Positions 6,564 to 15,969 of a stretch of DNA of 64,000 nt are shown here, in pieces; positions within the stretch are counted from its first letter, which is position 1, and each line of letters starts with the position of its first letter. Location: the NCBI RefSeq assembly GCF_014652235.1, contig NZ_BMYK01000003.1, positions 322,547-386,546 on the forward strand, written 5' to 3'. Position numbers and translations under genes: made by a program. This DNA is from Pseudorhodoferax aquiterrae. Lineage in GTDB: Bacteria; Pseudomonadota; Gammaproteobacteria; Burkholderiales; Burkholderiaceae_C. The notes below the pieces were generated by a model. The model was not told the DNA's origin and did not search any database. It saw only the letters and a list, made by a program, of their open reading frames with translations.

Positions 6564-8645
6564 ATGACCCAAGAACCACGCGACGCCATCGAGCCGGACG
6601 CCGCGACAACACCAACGCACCCCTTCGCCAGCGACCGCCGCAACATGCTGCGCGGCGCGGCCGGCCTGTCCGCCGTGGCGGTGGGTGGCGGCTTTCTGCA
6701 GGCCGCGCAAGCCGCGACCGCAGCCACCACAAGCTTCGCGATCGCCGTGCTGCCCGACACGCAGTTCTATTCGCGCTATGCGACGACCGATGAAGGCCAG
6801 CAATTCCAGAACCGCTACGGTTCCACGCCCTACGCCGCGCAGACCAGCTGGATCGCCAACAACGCGGGCCGCTACAACATCCCGTTCGTGATCCACCTGG
6901 GCGACGTGGTCGACCAGGTCGGCAAGCCCAACCAATGGCGCGTGGCCGACGAGGCCATGCGGCAGCTGGAGAACGCCAGCGTCCCCTACGCCATCCTGGC
7001 CGGCAACCACGACGTGCTGGCCGACCACGACTACCACGGCCCGAGCGACCAGGGCTTCGGCACCGATGCCCAGCGCAACCTGGCGGCCGAGCCCTACCTG
7101 CAGTGGTTCCCGACCAGCCGCGCGGCCCGCCAGAGCAGCTTCCGCGAGCGTGACAGCTCGGGCTTCCACGAGTGCCACGTGTTCACGGCCCATGGCGTGC
7201 CGTTCATGGTGCTGTCGATGTCCTGGCGCGTCTCCGACGCCGCCATCGCCTGGGCCCGCGACGTGATGCGCCGCAACCCGACGCTGCCCGTGATCCTGTC
7301 CAACCACCAGCTGCTCAATATCGCTGCCGACGGCATCACGCCGGCCGAAACGGACTACGGCCAGATGCTGTGGGACAAGCTGATCTGCGACAACGACCAG
7401 ATCTTCATGACGCTGAACGGCCACCACCACGGCGCGGCCTACCTCAAGAAGTTCAACAACTTCGGCAACGAGGTGCACCAGATGGTGGTGGACTACCAGA
7501 TGGACTACCAGGGCGGCAACGCCATGATGCGCCTCTACGAGGTGGATTTCAGCGCCAACAAGATCGACGTGATGTCGTTCTCGCCCTGGGTCGTCGGCAA
7601 ACCCGCCAGCACGCTGACGCAGTTCGACTTCGCCGAGCTCAGCGCGGCCAACCAGCGCTTCTCGATCCCCATCAACTTCAAGAAGCGCTTCGCGGGTTTC
7701 CTGCGCTGGCGCCCGCTGCTGGCCACCACGGGCACGCCCATCCTGCCACGCGTGCGCAGCGAGCTCCTGGCCAGCTACGTGGAGCCCACGCCCACGGTGC
7801 AGCGCCCGCCGGCGGACGCCAACGACTTTCCGCTGATTGCGGGCGAGGACAACTACGCCCACTGGCGCGCACCGGCCGGCATCGCCGAGGGCCAGGTCGT
7901 GCGCGTGGGCGAGGCCCTGCCCAACATCACCACCAGCGGCCAGCACGTGGGCCAGCACATGTACCGCGCCGCGCCCGTGGGCGCCGCGCAGCTGGGCGAT
8001 GTGGTCTGGTCCACCGACAAGCACTACCTGTCGTCGGCCCCGGGCAGCGTGCGCGTCCTCAACAGCGACAAGACCGTCGGTCGCCTGAACGCCTTCCTGA
8101 CCCAGGTGGGCGCGTCCATCAACAACCGCAGCTTCTGGAACGGCTACACCATCGAGGCCTTCATCAAGCTGCCGGCCGACTGGGATTCGAACAAGCACCG
8201 CTGGGCCAACCTGCTCGGCCGCGTCGGCCGGCGCGGCAACGTGCCGGGCGGTTTCCGCGGCGGCGACCCGGAAGCCTCCAGCGTGCTGTTCGCCATCTCC
8301 AGCCTGCGCGAAGTGCAGTGGGAGATCGTGCCGGCCAGCAACGCGCAGTACCCGCAGACGGCCTGGTCGGGCGAGCTGATCCGCAACACCTGGTACCACG
8401 TGGCCCTCGTCAACGACCCGACCACGCGCACGACCACGATGTACTTGGACGGCGCGCCGGTGCTGCGCAACATCGCCAACGCCGAGACGGGCACGCGCTC
8501 GCAGAGCGTCAACAACCCCTGGATCGTCGGCGCCGGCTGGTGGGACACCGTGCTCACGGACGGCTACTACGGCTGGATCGGCGAGATCCGCCTGGTCGGC
8601 CGCCCGCTGCCGTCCGCGCAGTGGCTGACGGCCCGCCGCAGCTGA
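6564..8645 (+). CDS. Tat-exported metallophosphoesterase with LamG-like domain
   Basis: This 693-residue secreted protein has a twin-arginine leader (DRRNMLRGAA, followed by a hydrophobic stretch ending QAAQA near 50). The calcineurin-like phosphoesterase domain shows the full metal-binding series: PDTQ, GDVVDQ, GNHD, SNHQ and GHHH, at about residues 60-300. The last 190 residues resemble a concanavalin A/LamG-type jelly roll (YTIEAFIKLP, WYHVALV, MYLDGAPV). I infer an extracellular or periplasmic phosphoesterase tethered to a glycan or surface ligand by the C-terminal domain. The substrate is unknown. The next gene encodes a PEP-CTERM protein 77 bases downstream, suggesting a shared extracellular role. 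The frame is open upstream, but the ATG at 6564 gives the Tat signal. Confidence 0.85.
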   Translation: MTQEPRDAIEPDAATTPTHPFASDRRNMLRGAAGLSAVAVGGGFLQAAQAATAATTSFAIAVLPDTQFYSRYATTDEGQQFQNRYGSTPYAAQTSWIANNAGRYNIPFVIHLGDVVDQVGKPNQWRVADEAMRQLENASVPYAILAGNHDVLADHDYHGPSDQGFGTDAQRNLAAEPYLQWFPTSRAARQSSFRERDSSGFHECHVFTAHGVPFMVLSMSWRVSDAAIAWARDVMRRNPTLPVILSNHQLLNIAADGITPAETDYGQMLWDKLICDNDQIFMTLNGHHHGAAYLKKFNNFGNEVHQMVVDYQMDYQGGNAMMRLYEVDFSANKIDVMSFSPWVVGKPASTLTQFDFAELSAANQRFSIPINFKKRFAGFLRWRPLLATTGTPILPRVRSELLASYVEPTPTVQRPPADANDFPLIAGEDNYAHWRAPAGIAEGQVVRVGEALPNITTSGQHVGQHMYRAAPVGAAQLGDVVWSTDKHYLSSAPGSVRVLNSDKTVGRLNAFLTQVGASINNRSFWNGYTIEAFIKLPADWDSNKHRWANLLGRVGRRGNVPGGFRGGDPEASSVLFAISSLREVQWEIVPASNAQYPQTAWSGELIRNTWYHVALVNDPTTRTTTMYLDGAPVLRNIANAETGTRSQSVNNPWIVGAGWWDTVLTDGYYGWIGEIRLVGRPLPSAQWLTARRS

Positions 8646-8722
8646 CACGCGCCGCTCCTCACCCGCCAGGGCAGACCGCAGGCGGCTGCCCTGCTCTCAT
8701 TCGTTCTTCGGAGTTTTTCACC

Positions 8723-9511
8723 ATGTTCTCTCGCATCGTCATGGCCGCAGCCGCTGCGTTGCTGCTCGGCACCGCCGCGCACGCCGCGCCCCTGCAGGCC
8801 ACCCCCGGCATCTTCAACGGCAGCGGTTACGGCAGCAGCTACACCGGCCCGGGTGGCAGCAGCTCGCCGAGCAACGCCGCCCTGGGCTGGGTCGTCGACG
8901 GCGGCAACGGCGCCTTCGACGCCTTCGGCTTCTACAACAGCGGCACCGCCGGCCTCACGCAGACGCGCCAGGTCGAGCTGCTGAGCGGCAACGTGTTCCG
9001 CTTCTTCGACAGCTTCGCCAACACCTCCAGCCAGGTCATCACTACCACGCTGAACTTCTTCGGCAACCTGGGTTCGGACGGCGACGAACTGGTCCACACC
9101 CACCAGAACGGCCTGATCGTCAGCTGCGAGGACGACTGGACCGGCCACTGCGGCAGCGACCCCGTGCTGGCGCTGGTCTCGGGCAACAACGGCCTGGGCA
9201 TCGCGTCGATCAGCCCGGACCGCTACAACGTGAGCTTCTCGGTCAGCATCGCGCCCGGCGAGGTCCTGAGCCTGCTGAACTTCGCCTTCCTGGCCAGCGA
9301 CGAGAACGGCCCGACCTTTGAAGATGTGGCCCTGGCCCAGTCCACCGGTCTCGCCCTGCTGGACGCGCCGCGCCTGGAAGGCCTGACTGCGGAGCAGCTC
9401 GCCACGTTGGCCAACTACACGCTGGCGGGCGAGGTGCCCGAGCCCTCGGGCATGGCGCTGGTGCTGGCCGGCCTGGCGGCACTGGGCTGGCGCGCCCGGC
9501 GCAAGGTCTAG
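8723..9511 (+). CDS. PEP-CTERM sorting domain protein
   Basis: A 262-residue exported protein with a Sec signal peptide (hydrophobic core AAAAALLLG, cleavage near AHA-AP at about 21) and a C-terminal sorting tail: VPEPSGMALVLAGL, a hydrophobic helix and then RARRK. This tail is the PEP-CTERM signal recognised by exosortase, which couples secretion to extracellular polysaccharide in Gram-negative bacteria. The body is rich in G, S and N with no domain I recognise. The ribosome binding site is GGAG 8 bases before the ATG. The gap before it holds an 8-bp stem (8667-8674/8686-8693) followed by a pyrimidine-rich run. No exosortase gene is in this window, so it must act elsewhere in the genome. Confidence 0.85.
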   Translation: MFSRIVMAAAAALLLGTAAHAAPLQATPGIFNGSGYGSSYTGPGGSSSPSNAALGWVVDGGNGAFDAFGFYNSGTAGLTQTRQVELLSGNVFRFFDSFANTSSQVITTTLNFFGNLGSDGDELVHTHQNGLIVSCEDDWTGHCGSDPVLALVSGNNGLGIASISPDRYNVSFSVSIAPGEVLSLLNFAFLASDENGPTFEDVALAQSTGLALLDAPRLEGLTAEQLATLANYTLAGEVPEPSGMALVLAGLAALGWRARRKV

Positions 9512-9520
9512 AACGCCATG

Positions 9521-9554
9521 AAAAAAGCCCGCGGCGCTGGCGCATCGCGGGCTT
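9521..9554. terminator. Intrinsic terminator between PEP-CTERM gene and ffh
   Basis: AAGCCCGCG (9525-9533) pairs with CGCGGGCTT (9546-9554). Read on the minus strand the stem is followed by a T6 run (complement of 9521-9526), so it is a good terminator for ffh. Read on the plus strand only TTGT follows, so it would be a weaker terminator for the PEP-CTERM gene. Confidence 0.8.
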
Positions 9555-9572
9555 GTCGGGCCGGGGAGCCGT

Positions 9573-10964
9573 TCAGAACGGCAGCTTGGGCATGCCGCCC
9601 CCGCCGCCCATGAGGCCCTTCATGCCGCCCATGCGCTTCATCATCTTCATGAGGCCGCCGCCCTTCATCTTCTTCATCATCTCCTGCATCTGGCCGAACT
9701 CGTTGAGCAGACGGTTGACTTCCTGCACTTGAACGCCGGCCCCGGCGGCGATGCGGCGCTTGCGCGTGGCCTTGATCAGATCGGGCTTCTTGCGCTCGGC
9801 CGGCGTCATGCTGTGGATGATGCCCTGCTTGCGGCGGATCTCCTTCTCGGCGCGGTCCATGTCGACCTGGCCGGCCTTGGCCGCCATCTGCGTGGGCAGC
9901 TTGTCCATCAGGCTGGACAGGCCGCCCATCTGGTTCATCTGCTGGATCTGGGCCAGGAAGTCGTTGAGGTCGAAGCCCTCGCCGCCCTTGACCTTGGCCG
10001 CCAGCTTCTGCGCGGCCGCCATGTCCACGTTGGCCGTCACCTGCTCGACCAGGGCCACGATGTCGCCCATGCCCAGCACGCGGCCGGCATGGCGCTCGGC
10101 GTCGAACACCTCCAGGCCGTCGATCTTCTCGCTGGTGCCGGCGAACTTGATCGGCACACCCGTGACATGGCGGGCCGACAGCGCGGCACCGCCGCGCGAG
10201 TCGCCGTCGGTCTTGGTCAGCACGATGCCGGTGAGCGGCAGCGCCTCGCCGAAGGCCTTGGCCACGTTCATCGCATCCTGGCCCTGCATGGCGTCAACGA
10301 CGAACAGCGTCTCCACCGGGTTCAGCGCCGCGTGCAGCTCGCGGATCTCCTGCATCAGCGCCTCGTCGACGGCCAGGCGGCCGGCCGTGTCGACCAGCAG
10401 CACGTCGAAGTAGTGGCGGCGGGCGTGGTCCAGCGCGGCGCGCGCGATGTCCACGGGCTTTTGCTCGCCCGTGCTCGGGAACCACTCGGCACCGGCCTGC
10501 TTGGTCACCGTCTTGAGCTGCTCGATGGCAGCCGGGCGGTAGACGTCGGCCGAGACCGTCAGCACCTTCTTCTTGCGCCGCTCGGTCAAGAGCTTGGCCA
10601 GCTTGGCCGTGGTGGTGGTCTTGCCGGTGCCCTGCAGGCCGGCCATCAGCACCACGGCGGGCGGCTGGGCCGCCAGGTTGAGCTCGGCACCCGGCTGGCC
10701 CTGGCCCATGGTGGCGGCCAGTTCGCGGTTGACGATGCCGACCAGGGCCTGGCCCGGCGACAGCGAGCCCAGCACCTCCTGGCCCAGCGCCTTCCCCTTG
10801 ACGCGCGCGATGAAGTCGCGCACCACGGGCAGGGCCACGTCGGCCTCCAGCAGCGCCATGCGCACCTCGCGCAGCATGTCGGTGACGTTGGCTTCGGTGA
10901 TGCGGGCCTGGCCGCGGATCTCCTTGACCAGACGCGAGAGTTTTTCGGTGAGGGCGGACGCCAT
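9573..10964 (-). CDS. ffh: Signal recognition particle protein Ffh
   Basis: Ffh is the GTPase subunit of the signal recognition particle and delivers inner-membrane proteins co-translationally to FtsY. The 463-residue protein has the N-domain helical bundle (1-90), the G domain with GLQGTGKT (109-116), the DTAGR motif and the TKTDGDSRGG motif, and a methionine-rich M domain (about 300-450) ending in glycine-rich G-G-G-G-G-M-P-K-L-P-F. An AAGGAC ribosome binding site precedes the ATG. It is divergent from the ccsA-like gene, with only 87 bases between the two starts. In many betaproteobacteria ffh sits opposite this cytochrome assembly gene, so the context is ordinary. Confidence 0.98.
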   Translation of the reverse strand: MASALTEKLSRLVKEIRGQARITEANVTDMLREVRMALLEADVALPVVRDFIARVKGKALGQEVLGSLSPGQALVGIVNRELAATMGQGQPGAELNLAAQPPAVVLMAGLQGTGKTTTTAKLAKLLTERRKKKVLTVSADVYRPAAIEQLKTVTKQAGAEWFPSTGEQKPVDIARAALDHARRHYFDVLLVDTAGRLAVDEALMQEIRELHAALNPVETLFVVDAMQGQDAMNVAKAFGEALPLTGIVLTKTDGDSRGGAALSARHVTGVPIKFAGTSEKIDGLEVFDAERHAGRVLGMGDIVALVEQVTANVDMAAAQKLAAKVKGGEGFDLNDFLAQIQQMNQMGGLSSLMDKLPTQMAAKAGQVDMDRAEKEIRRKQGIIHSMTPAERKKPDLIKATRKRRIAAGAGVQVQEVNRLLNEFGQMQEMMKKMKGGGLMKMMKRMGGMKGLMGGGGGMPKLPF

Positions 10965-11039
10965 GGAGGTCCTTTGCTCCTGCGCAAGGAGCGCGGTTGC
11001 GAGACGGGGGAAGCGGCCGGCGCCCAGAAGGCGTGCCGG

Positions 11040-11045
11040 TAAACT
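11040..11045 (+). promoter_or_regulatory. -10 element implying a leaderless ccsA mRNA
   Basis: TAAACT ends 6 bases before the ATG at 11052, so transcription would begin at or within a base or two of the start codon. No Shine-Dalgarno sequence precedes this ATG. No convincing -35 is visible. Confidence 0.5.
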
Positions 11046-11051
11046 GAGCGC

Positions 11052-11864
11052 ATGATTTTAGCGAGCGCCTCCATGGCCACCGTGTTGCTGTCGGCCGCCG
11101 CCGCCGCGGCCTATGCGGTGCCCGCGGCGGTCGCCTCTCGCCTGCAGCCCGAGCGCAGCCGCCACGCCCTGCTGCCGGCCTGGGTGCTGCACGCGCTGCT
11201 GCTGTGCTGGGGCCTGTGGTTCACGGCCACGCCGCGCTTCGGTTTCGCGCCGGCGCTGTCGGTCACGGCCTGGCTGGTGCTCACGGTGTACGCCGTGGAA
11301 AGCCATGTGTTCCCGCAGCTGCGCGCGCACTGGGCGCTGGCCGGTTTCGGCGCCGTGGCCGTGCTCATGGCCCTGGTGTTCCCGGGCACGCCGCTGCACG
11401 AGAACGCCTCGCCCTGGCTGCCGCTGCACTGGGCCTTGGGCATCGCCTGCTACGGCCTGTTCGCCGCCGCCGTGCTGCACGCCTGGCTGATGCGCCGCAG
11501 CGAGCGTGCCATGCGCGACGCCGGCCCCTCGTTCAGCGGCGTGCCGCTGCTGACGCTGGAGCGGTTGACCTTCCGCTTCGTGCAGGCCGGCTTCGTGCTG
11601 CTGACGGCCACGCTGGCGGCCGGCTGGCTGTTCGGCGAATCGCTCTACGGTGCGGGCGCCGGCCGCTGGCGCTGGGACCACAAGACGGTGTTCTCGCTGC
11701 TGTCGTGGGTCAGCTTCGCGGTGCTGCTGATCGGCCGGGCGCGCTTCGGCTGGCGCGGCCGCACCGCCGTGCGCGTGCTCTATGCGGGCGCAGCGCTGCT
11801 GCTGCTGGCCTATGTGGGCTCGCGTTTCGTGCTCGAAGTCTTGATCGGCCGGGGAGCCGCATGA
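11052..11864 (+). CDS. CcsA/YpjD-like cytochrome c assembly membrane protein
   Basis: A 270-residue polytopic inner membrane protein with about eight hydrophobic segments. It contains the W-rich periplasmic signature of the CcsA/ResC family (GAGAGRWRWDHKTVFSLLSW), where a tryptophan-rich loop handles haem in cytochrome c maturation. At this length and beside ffh it matches the YpjD/HemX-like group, whose exact role is less well defined than that of CcsA. The ATG at 11052 is preceded by a -10-like TAAACT rather than a ribosome binding site; an in-frame ATG at 11073 is an alternative. The stop overlaps the next gene's start by 4 bases (ATGA), implying translational coupling. Confidence 0.8.
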   Translation: MILASASMATVLLSAAAAAAYAVPAAVASRLQPERSRHALLPAWVLHALLLCWGLWFTATPRFGFAPALSVTAWLVLTVYAVESHVFPQLRAHWALAGFGAVAVLMALVFPGTPLHENASPWLPLHWALGIACYGLFAAAVLHAWLMRRSERAMRDAGPSFSGVPLLTLERLTFRFVQAGFVLLTATLAAGWLFGESLYGAGAGRWRWDHKTVFSLLSWVSFAVLLIGRARFGWRGRTAVRVLYAGAALLLLAYVGSRFVLEVLIGRGAA

Positions 11865-12082
11865 AGTTCCTGATCGTCCTCGCGGTGGTGGCCTTCGGCA
11901 TCTGGCTGTGGCGCTCGCGCCGGCCACCGCCACCACCGGCCAAACCGCGCAGCCGCGCGAACCAGCCCGCCGAGATGGCGCGCTGCGCCGCCTGCGGCCT
12001 GCACCTGCCGCTGGCCGACGCCGAGCGCAGCCCGCGCGGCGTGTACTGCAGCAAAGAGCACCGGCGCCAGATCGAGGGCTGA
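11861..12082 (+). CDS. PP0621-like small membrane protein with zinc-binding motif
   Basis: A 73-residue protein with one N-terminal hydrophobic helix (about 3-17), a basic proline-rich linker (RRPPPPPAKPRSR) and a C-terminal C-A-A-C ... Y-C-S-K-E-H cluster that looks like a small zinc site. This layout matches the PP0621 family of uncharacterised proteins. The ATG overlaps the stop of the ccsA-like gene (ATGA), and pilS starts 23 bases later, so it sits in the middle of a ccsA-pilS-pilR run. Function is unknown; the context suggests nothing firm beyond membrane association. Confidence 0.75.
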   Translation: MKFLIVLAVVAFGIWLWRSRRPPPPPAKPRSRANQPAEMARCAACGLHLPLADAERSPRGVYCSKEHRRQIEG

Positions 12083-12105
12083 GAAACTGTGAAGGCGAAG
12101 ACGGC

Positions 12106-13806
12106 GTGACCGCCCTCGACGACGCCTGGCCACCGTCCGATTTCGATCCGCGCGCCACCATCCAGGCGCCCGTGGGCGACCTGGCCATGACACGCGCCTG
12201 GTACGGTTTCATGACCGCACGCGCCACGATCGCGCTGGCCCTGCTGCTGCTGCAGGCCACGCAGTACGCGTTGACGGGCACCGTGCCGGTCTGGGTGCTG
12301 GCCATGTGCGCGCTCTACCTGGCCAGCGCACTGGCCACGCGGCTGCTCGCGCGGCCCCGCCTGCCGCGCCACGCGCTGGAGCCGACCTGGCTGCTGACGG
12401 TGGGCATGGACGTGCTGGTCATCGCGCTGCTGCAGCTGTTCCAGTCCGGCACCGTCAGCTACACGCCCCTGCTGGGCGTTCCCGTGCTGCTGACGGCGGT
12501 GCTGGGCACGCGACCCATGGCCATCGGCATGGCGCTGGCCATCACCTTGCTGCTGTTGCTGGAAACCTGGTGGACATCCGCGCACGGCCAGGCCGAAAGC
12601 ACGGGCCGCTACCTGCAGGCCGGCCTGGCCGGCCTGGGCTACCTGCTGCTGGCCTTCCTGGCCAACCAGCTGGCGGCCCGGCTCGTGCGCGAGGAGCAGC
12701 TCGCGCTCGCGGGGCTGCACGCCGCGCGGCTGCAAGCCCAGGTGAACCAGCTCGTGATGGAGACGCTGACGGACGGGGTCGTGGTGGTGGACGCGCAGAC
12801 CCGCCTGCGCAGCGCCAACCCCGCGGCGCGCACGCTGCTGGGCCTGGACGCCGCGCAGCCGCCGGCGCTGGACGCGCAACCCAGCTGGACGCCGCTGCTC
12901 GAGCTGGCGCGCGCCACGTTCGACCAGGCCGCGCCGCAGGCGGCCGACCTGACGCTGCGCAGCGCCAGCCGCGGTGCCCGGCGCCTGCGCGTGCGCACGC
13001 GCATGACCGAGGCGCCGGGCCGCGCCCACGAACGGCTGTGCGTGATCTTCCTGCACGACCTGCGCGAGGCGGAGGCGCGCACGCGCACCGAGAAGATGGC
13101 GGCCATGGGACGCATGTCCGCCGCCGTCGCGCACGAGATCCGCAACCCGCTGGCCGCCATCGCCCAGGCCAATGCCCTGCTGGAGGAGGAGCTGCAGGCC
13201 CCCGGCCAGCGTCAGCTCACGCAGATGATCCGGCACAACGCCCAGCGCCTGTCCAAGATCGTCGACGAGGTGCTGGACGTGGCCCGCGTGCCCGAGGCCG
13301 GCCGCACGGCGCCGCCCAGCCTGCTGCTCGATGCCAACGTACAGGACATCTGTGCCGACTGGGTCCGGCGCGCGCCGCAACGCCGCCGCGTGCAGCTGGA
13401 CCTGGCCACCGAGGGCTTGCCGGTGGATTTCGACAGCGAGCACCTGCGCCGCGTGCTGGTCAACCTGCTGGACAACGCGCTGCGCTACGCCAGCGAGCGG
13501 CCGGCCGCGATCCAGGTGACGACACGGTTGTCGGCCGAGCGCCAGTCCAGCCTGCAGGTCTGGAGCGACGGCGCACCGCTGGAGGAGTCGGTCGAGCGCC
13601 ACCTGTTCGAGCCCTTCTTCTCCTCGGAGAGCCGCTCCAGCGGGCTGGGGCTGTACATTTGCCGCGAACTCTGCGAGCGCCACCGCGCCAGCATCGGCTA
13701 CCAGCGCAGCGCGCGGCAGCTCGATGGCGCCAGCGTCCAGGGCAACGAGTTCTCCGTGCAGTTCCGTCCCCCGAAACCTGCAGACCGCACCACCGCCGCC
13801 CATTGA
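12106..13806 (+). CDS. pilS: Sensor histidine kinase PilS
   Basis: PilS is the inner-membrane kinase that senses pilin levels and controls phosphorylation of PilR for sigma-54-dependent pilA transcription. The 566-residue protein has six hydrophobic segments in about 30-190, a PAS-like region (about 215-320), the phospho-histidine box VAHEIRNPLA (H343), and a catalytic domain with the N box NLLDNALRYA and the GLGLYICREL box. I chose the GTG at 12106 because it is the first in-frame start after the preceding gene and has GAAGGCGAAG just upstream. It ends 3 bases before pilR. No pilin gene is in this window, so the target promoters lie elsewhere. Confidence 0.93.
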   Translation: MTALDDAWPPSDFDPRATIQAPVGDLAMTRAWYGFMTARATIALALLLLQATQYALTGTVPVWVLAMCALYLASALATRLLARPRLPRHALEPTWLLTVGMDVLVIALLQLFQSGTVSYTPLLGVPVLLTAVLGTRPMAIGMALAITLLLLLETWWTSAHGQAESTGRYLQAGLAGLGYLLLAFLANQLAARLVREEQLALAGLHAARLQAQVNQLVMETLTDGVVVVDAQTRLRSANPAARTLLGLDAAQPPALDAQPSWTPLLELARATFDQAAPQAADLTLRSASRGARRLRVRTRMTEAPGRAHERLCVIFLHDLREAEARTRTEKMAAMGRMSAAVAHEIRNPLAAIAQANALLEEELQAPGQRQLTQMIRHNAQRLSKIVDEVLDVARVPEAGRTAPPSLLLDANVQDICADWVRRAPQRRRVQLDLATEGLPVDFDSEHLRRVLVNLLDNALRYASERPAAIQVTTRLSAERQSSLQVWSDGAPLEESVERHLFEPFFSSESRSSGLGLYICRELCERHRASIGYQRSARQLDGASVQGNEFSVQFRPPKPADRTTAAH

Positions 13807-13809
13807 GCC

Positions 13810-15246
13810 ATGCCGCCGCACCAGCCCGCCTCTTCCGCACACCCGCCCGCCAGCGTCCTGGTGGTGGACGACGAGCCTGACCTGCGCACGCTGTACGAAC
13901 TTACGCTGCTGCGCGAGGGCCACCGCGTGGAGACGGCCGGCACCCTGGCCGAGGCGCAGGCGGCGCTGCAGCGCCAGCGCTTTCGCGCCGTCATCACCGA
14001 CATGCGGCTGCCCGACGGTCTGGGCCTCGCGCTGCTGCAGGATCTGCGCGCGCAGCAGCGCCCCGAGCGCTGCATCGTGATCACGGCCTACGGCTCGGCC
14101 GAGAACGCCGTGGAGGCACTGAAGGCCGGCGCCTTCGACTACCTGACCAAGCCCGTGGACCTCAAGCAGTTCCGCGCGGTGGTCGCGTCGGCGCTGCAGG
14201 AGCACGATGCCGCGCCGCCGCGCCCGGTGGCACGCAGCAGCCAGCCCGAGGGCGCGGTCCATGCGGCACCGGCGCTGGACCGGCTGGTCGGCGAATCCGA
14301 GCCCATGCGCCAGGTCAAGCAGCGCATCCTCAAGGTGGCGCGCAGCATGGCGCCGGTGCTGGTGCGCGGCGAATCGGGCACCGGCAAGGAGCTCGTGGCC
14401 CAGGCCCTGCACGCGGCCAGCCACCGGGCCGCCGCGCCGCTCGTGGCCGTGAACTGCGGCGCCATCCCCGAGAACCTGCTGGAGGCCGAGTTCTTCGGCG
14501 CCAAGAAGGGTTCGTACACGGGCGCGCTGGCCGACCGGCTGGGCTACTTCCAGGCCGCGCGCGGCGGCACGCTGTTCCTGGACGAGATCGGCGACCTGCC
14601 GCTGGCCATGCAGTCCAAGCTGCTGCGCGCGATCCAGGAGCGCAGCGTGCGTCCGCTGGGCTCCACCCAGGAGGATGCGGTCGACGTGCGCATCGTGAGC
14701 GCCACCCACAAGGATCTGGCGGCCGAGGTCAAGGCCGGTCGCTTCCGCCAGGACCTGTACTACCGCCTCAACGTGATCGAGATCGTGGTGCCGCCGCTGC
14801 GCGAGCGGCGCGACGACCTGCCGGCGCTGTGCACGGCGCTGCTGGGCCGCATCGCGCACGAATCCGGCATGCCGGTGCCGCCGCCGTCCAGCGCGCTGCT
14901 GGCCGAGCTGCAGCTGCATCCGCTGGCCGGCAACGTGCGCGAGCTCGAGAACCTGCTGCACCGCGCCGTGGCCATGAGCGAGGGCGACGAGCTCAGCGCC
15001 GATTTCTCCGACAGCGGCAACCAGGCCCTGGCGCCGCTGCCGCCGCCCGAAGAGGCCACGCCCAGCGACCTGCAGGCCTACCTGGACCGGCAGGAGCGCG
15101 CCATCCTCGTGCGCGTGCTGCACGAGACGGGCTTCAACCGCACGGCGGCGGCGGCGCGGCTGGGCCTGTCGCTGCGGCAGATCCGCTACCGCATCGCGCG
15201 GCTCGCCATCGCCACACCGCAGGACAACGAACCGCATGACGAGTGA
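13810..15246 (+). CDS. pilR: Sigma-54-dependent response regulator PilR
   Basis: PilR activates type IV pilin transcription with sigma-54. The 478-residue protein has a receiver domain with phosphoacceptor D64 ([10 protein letters not shown]), an AAA+ domain with Walker A GESGTGKE and Walker [11 protein letters not shown], the sigma-54 loop GSYTGA near 234-239 (an F-to-Y variant usual in PilR), and a Fis-type DNA-binding helix-turn-helix at the end ([20 protein letters not shown]). It is the partner of pilS, which ends 3 bases upstream, and its last 11 bases overlap ampD. The overlap with ampD is common in this group of bacteria. Confidence 0.95.
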   Translation: MPPHQPASSAHPPASVLVVDDEPDLRTLYELTLLREGHRVETAGTLAEAQAALQRQRFRAVITDMRLPDGLGLALLQDLRAQQRPERCIVITAYGSAENAVEALKAGAFDYLTKPVDLKQFRAVVASALQEHDAAPPRPVARSSQPEGAVHAAPALDRLVGESEPMRQVKQRILKVARSMAPVLVRGESGTGKELVAQALHAASHRAAAPLVAVNCGAIPENLLEAEFFGAKKGSYTGALADRLGYFQAARGGTLFLDEIGDLPLAMQSKLLRAIQERSVRPLGSTQEDAVDVRIVSATHKDLAAEVKAGRFRQDLYYRLNVIEIVVPPLRERRDDLPALCTALLGRIAHESGMPVPPPSSALLAELQLHPLAGNVRELENLLHRAVAMSEGDELSADFSDSGNQALAPLPPPEEATPSDLQAYLDRQERAILVRVLHETGFNRTAAAARLGLSLRQIRYRIARLAIATPQDNEPHDE

Positions 15247-15829
15247 CGCGCTGTGGCAGGACGGCTGGTACCGCTTCGCGCGGCACCAGCCCTCGCCCAA
15301 CTTCGGCCCGCGGCCGGCCGGTGCGTACATCGACCTCGTGGTGCTGCACTCCATCAGCCTGCCGCCTGGGCAGTACGGCGGCGACGAGATCCTGGCCCTG
15401 TTCGACAACCGGCTGGACTGGGACGCCCATCCCTACTTCGCGCAGATCCGCGGCCTGCAGGTCTCGGCGCACTTCCTGATCCGCCGCGGCGGCGAACTCT
15501 GGCAGTTCGTCGACGCGGACGCACGCGCCTGGCACGCCGGACGCTCGCACTGGCGCGGCCGCGACGAGTGCAACGACGACTCCATCGGCATCGAACTCGA
15601 AGGCCTGGAGGGCGAGCATTTCGAGCCGGCCCAGTACGACACGCTGACCAGCCTGTGCACCGCGCTGGCCCAACGCTATCCGATCGCCCATGTGGCCGGC
15701 CACGAGCATGTGGCGCCCGGCCGCAAGCAGGACCCCGGCCCGGGTTTCGACTGGGCCGCGCTGCGCCAGGGCACGGGCTGGCCAGCCGACTGGTTCCCGC
15801 TTGCGGTGCGCGGATCCGCCCCCACCTGA
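15236..15829 (+). CDS. ampD: 1,6-anhydro-N-acetylmuramyl-L-alanine amidase AmpD
   Basis: AmpD is a cytoplasmic zinc amidase that cuts the stem peptide from 1,6-anhydroMurNAc-peptides during peptidoglycan recycling; its loss derepresses AmpC beta-lactamase where AmpR is present. The 197-residue protein has the three zinc ligands of the family: H38 (VVLHSIS), H156 and D166 (AGHEHVAPGRKQDPG), plus the conserved DDSIGIELEG segment. Its start lies inside the pilR 3' end (11-base overlap), so it is probably co-transcribed with pilSR. Together with mpl at 27.4 kb it supplies two steps of murein recycling in this window. Confidence 0.95.
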   Translation: MTSDALWQDGWYRFARHQPSPNFGPRPAGAYIDLVVLHSISLPPGQYGGDEILALFDNRLDWDAHPYFAQIRGLQVSAHFLIRRGGELWQFVDADARAWHAGRSHWRGRDECNDDSIGIELEGLEGEHFEPAQYDTLTSLCTALAQRYPIAHVAGHEHVAPGRKQDPGPGFDWAALRQGTGWPADWFPLAVRGSAPT

Positions 15830-15969
15830 AGACAGGCCCAGCAACCATGCCGCCTGCGGGGCGGAATGCGGCGCGATCCCGCATGAAACCTCATCTTTGC
15901 GCGACCATGGCGCACCGCTGCTGGCGTTGCGGCGGGTGTCGAAAAGCAACACACAAAAAGCTGCGCAAC

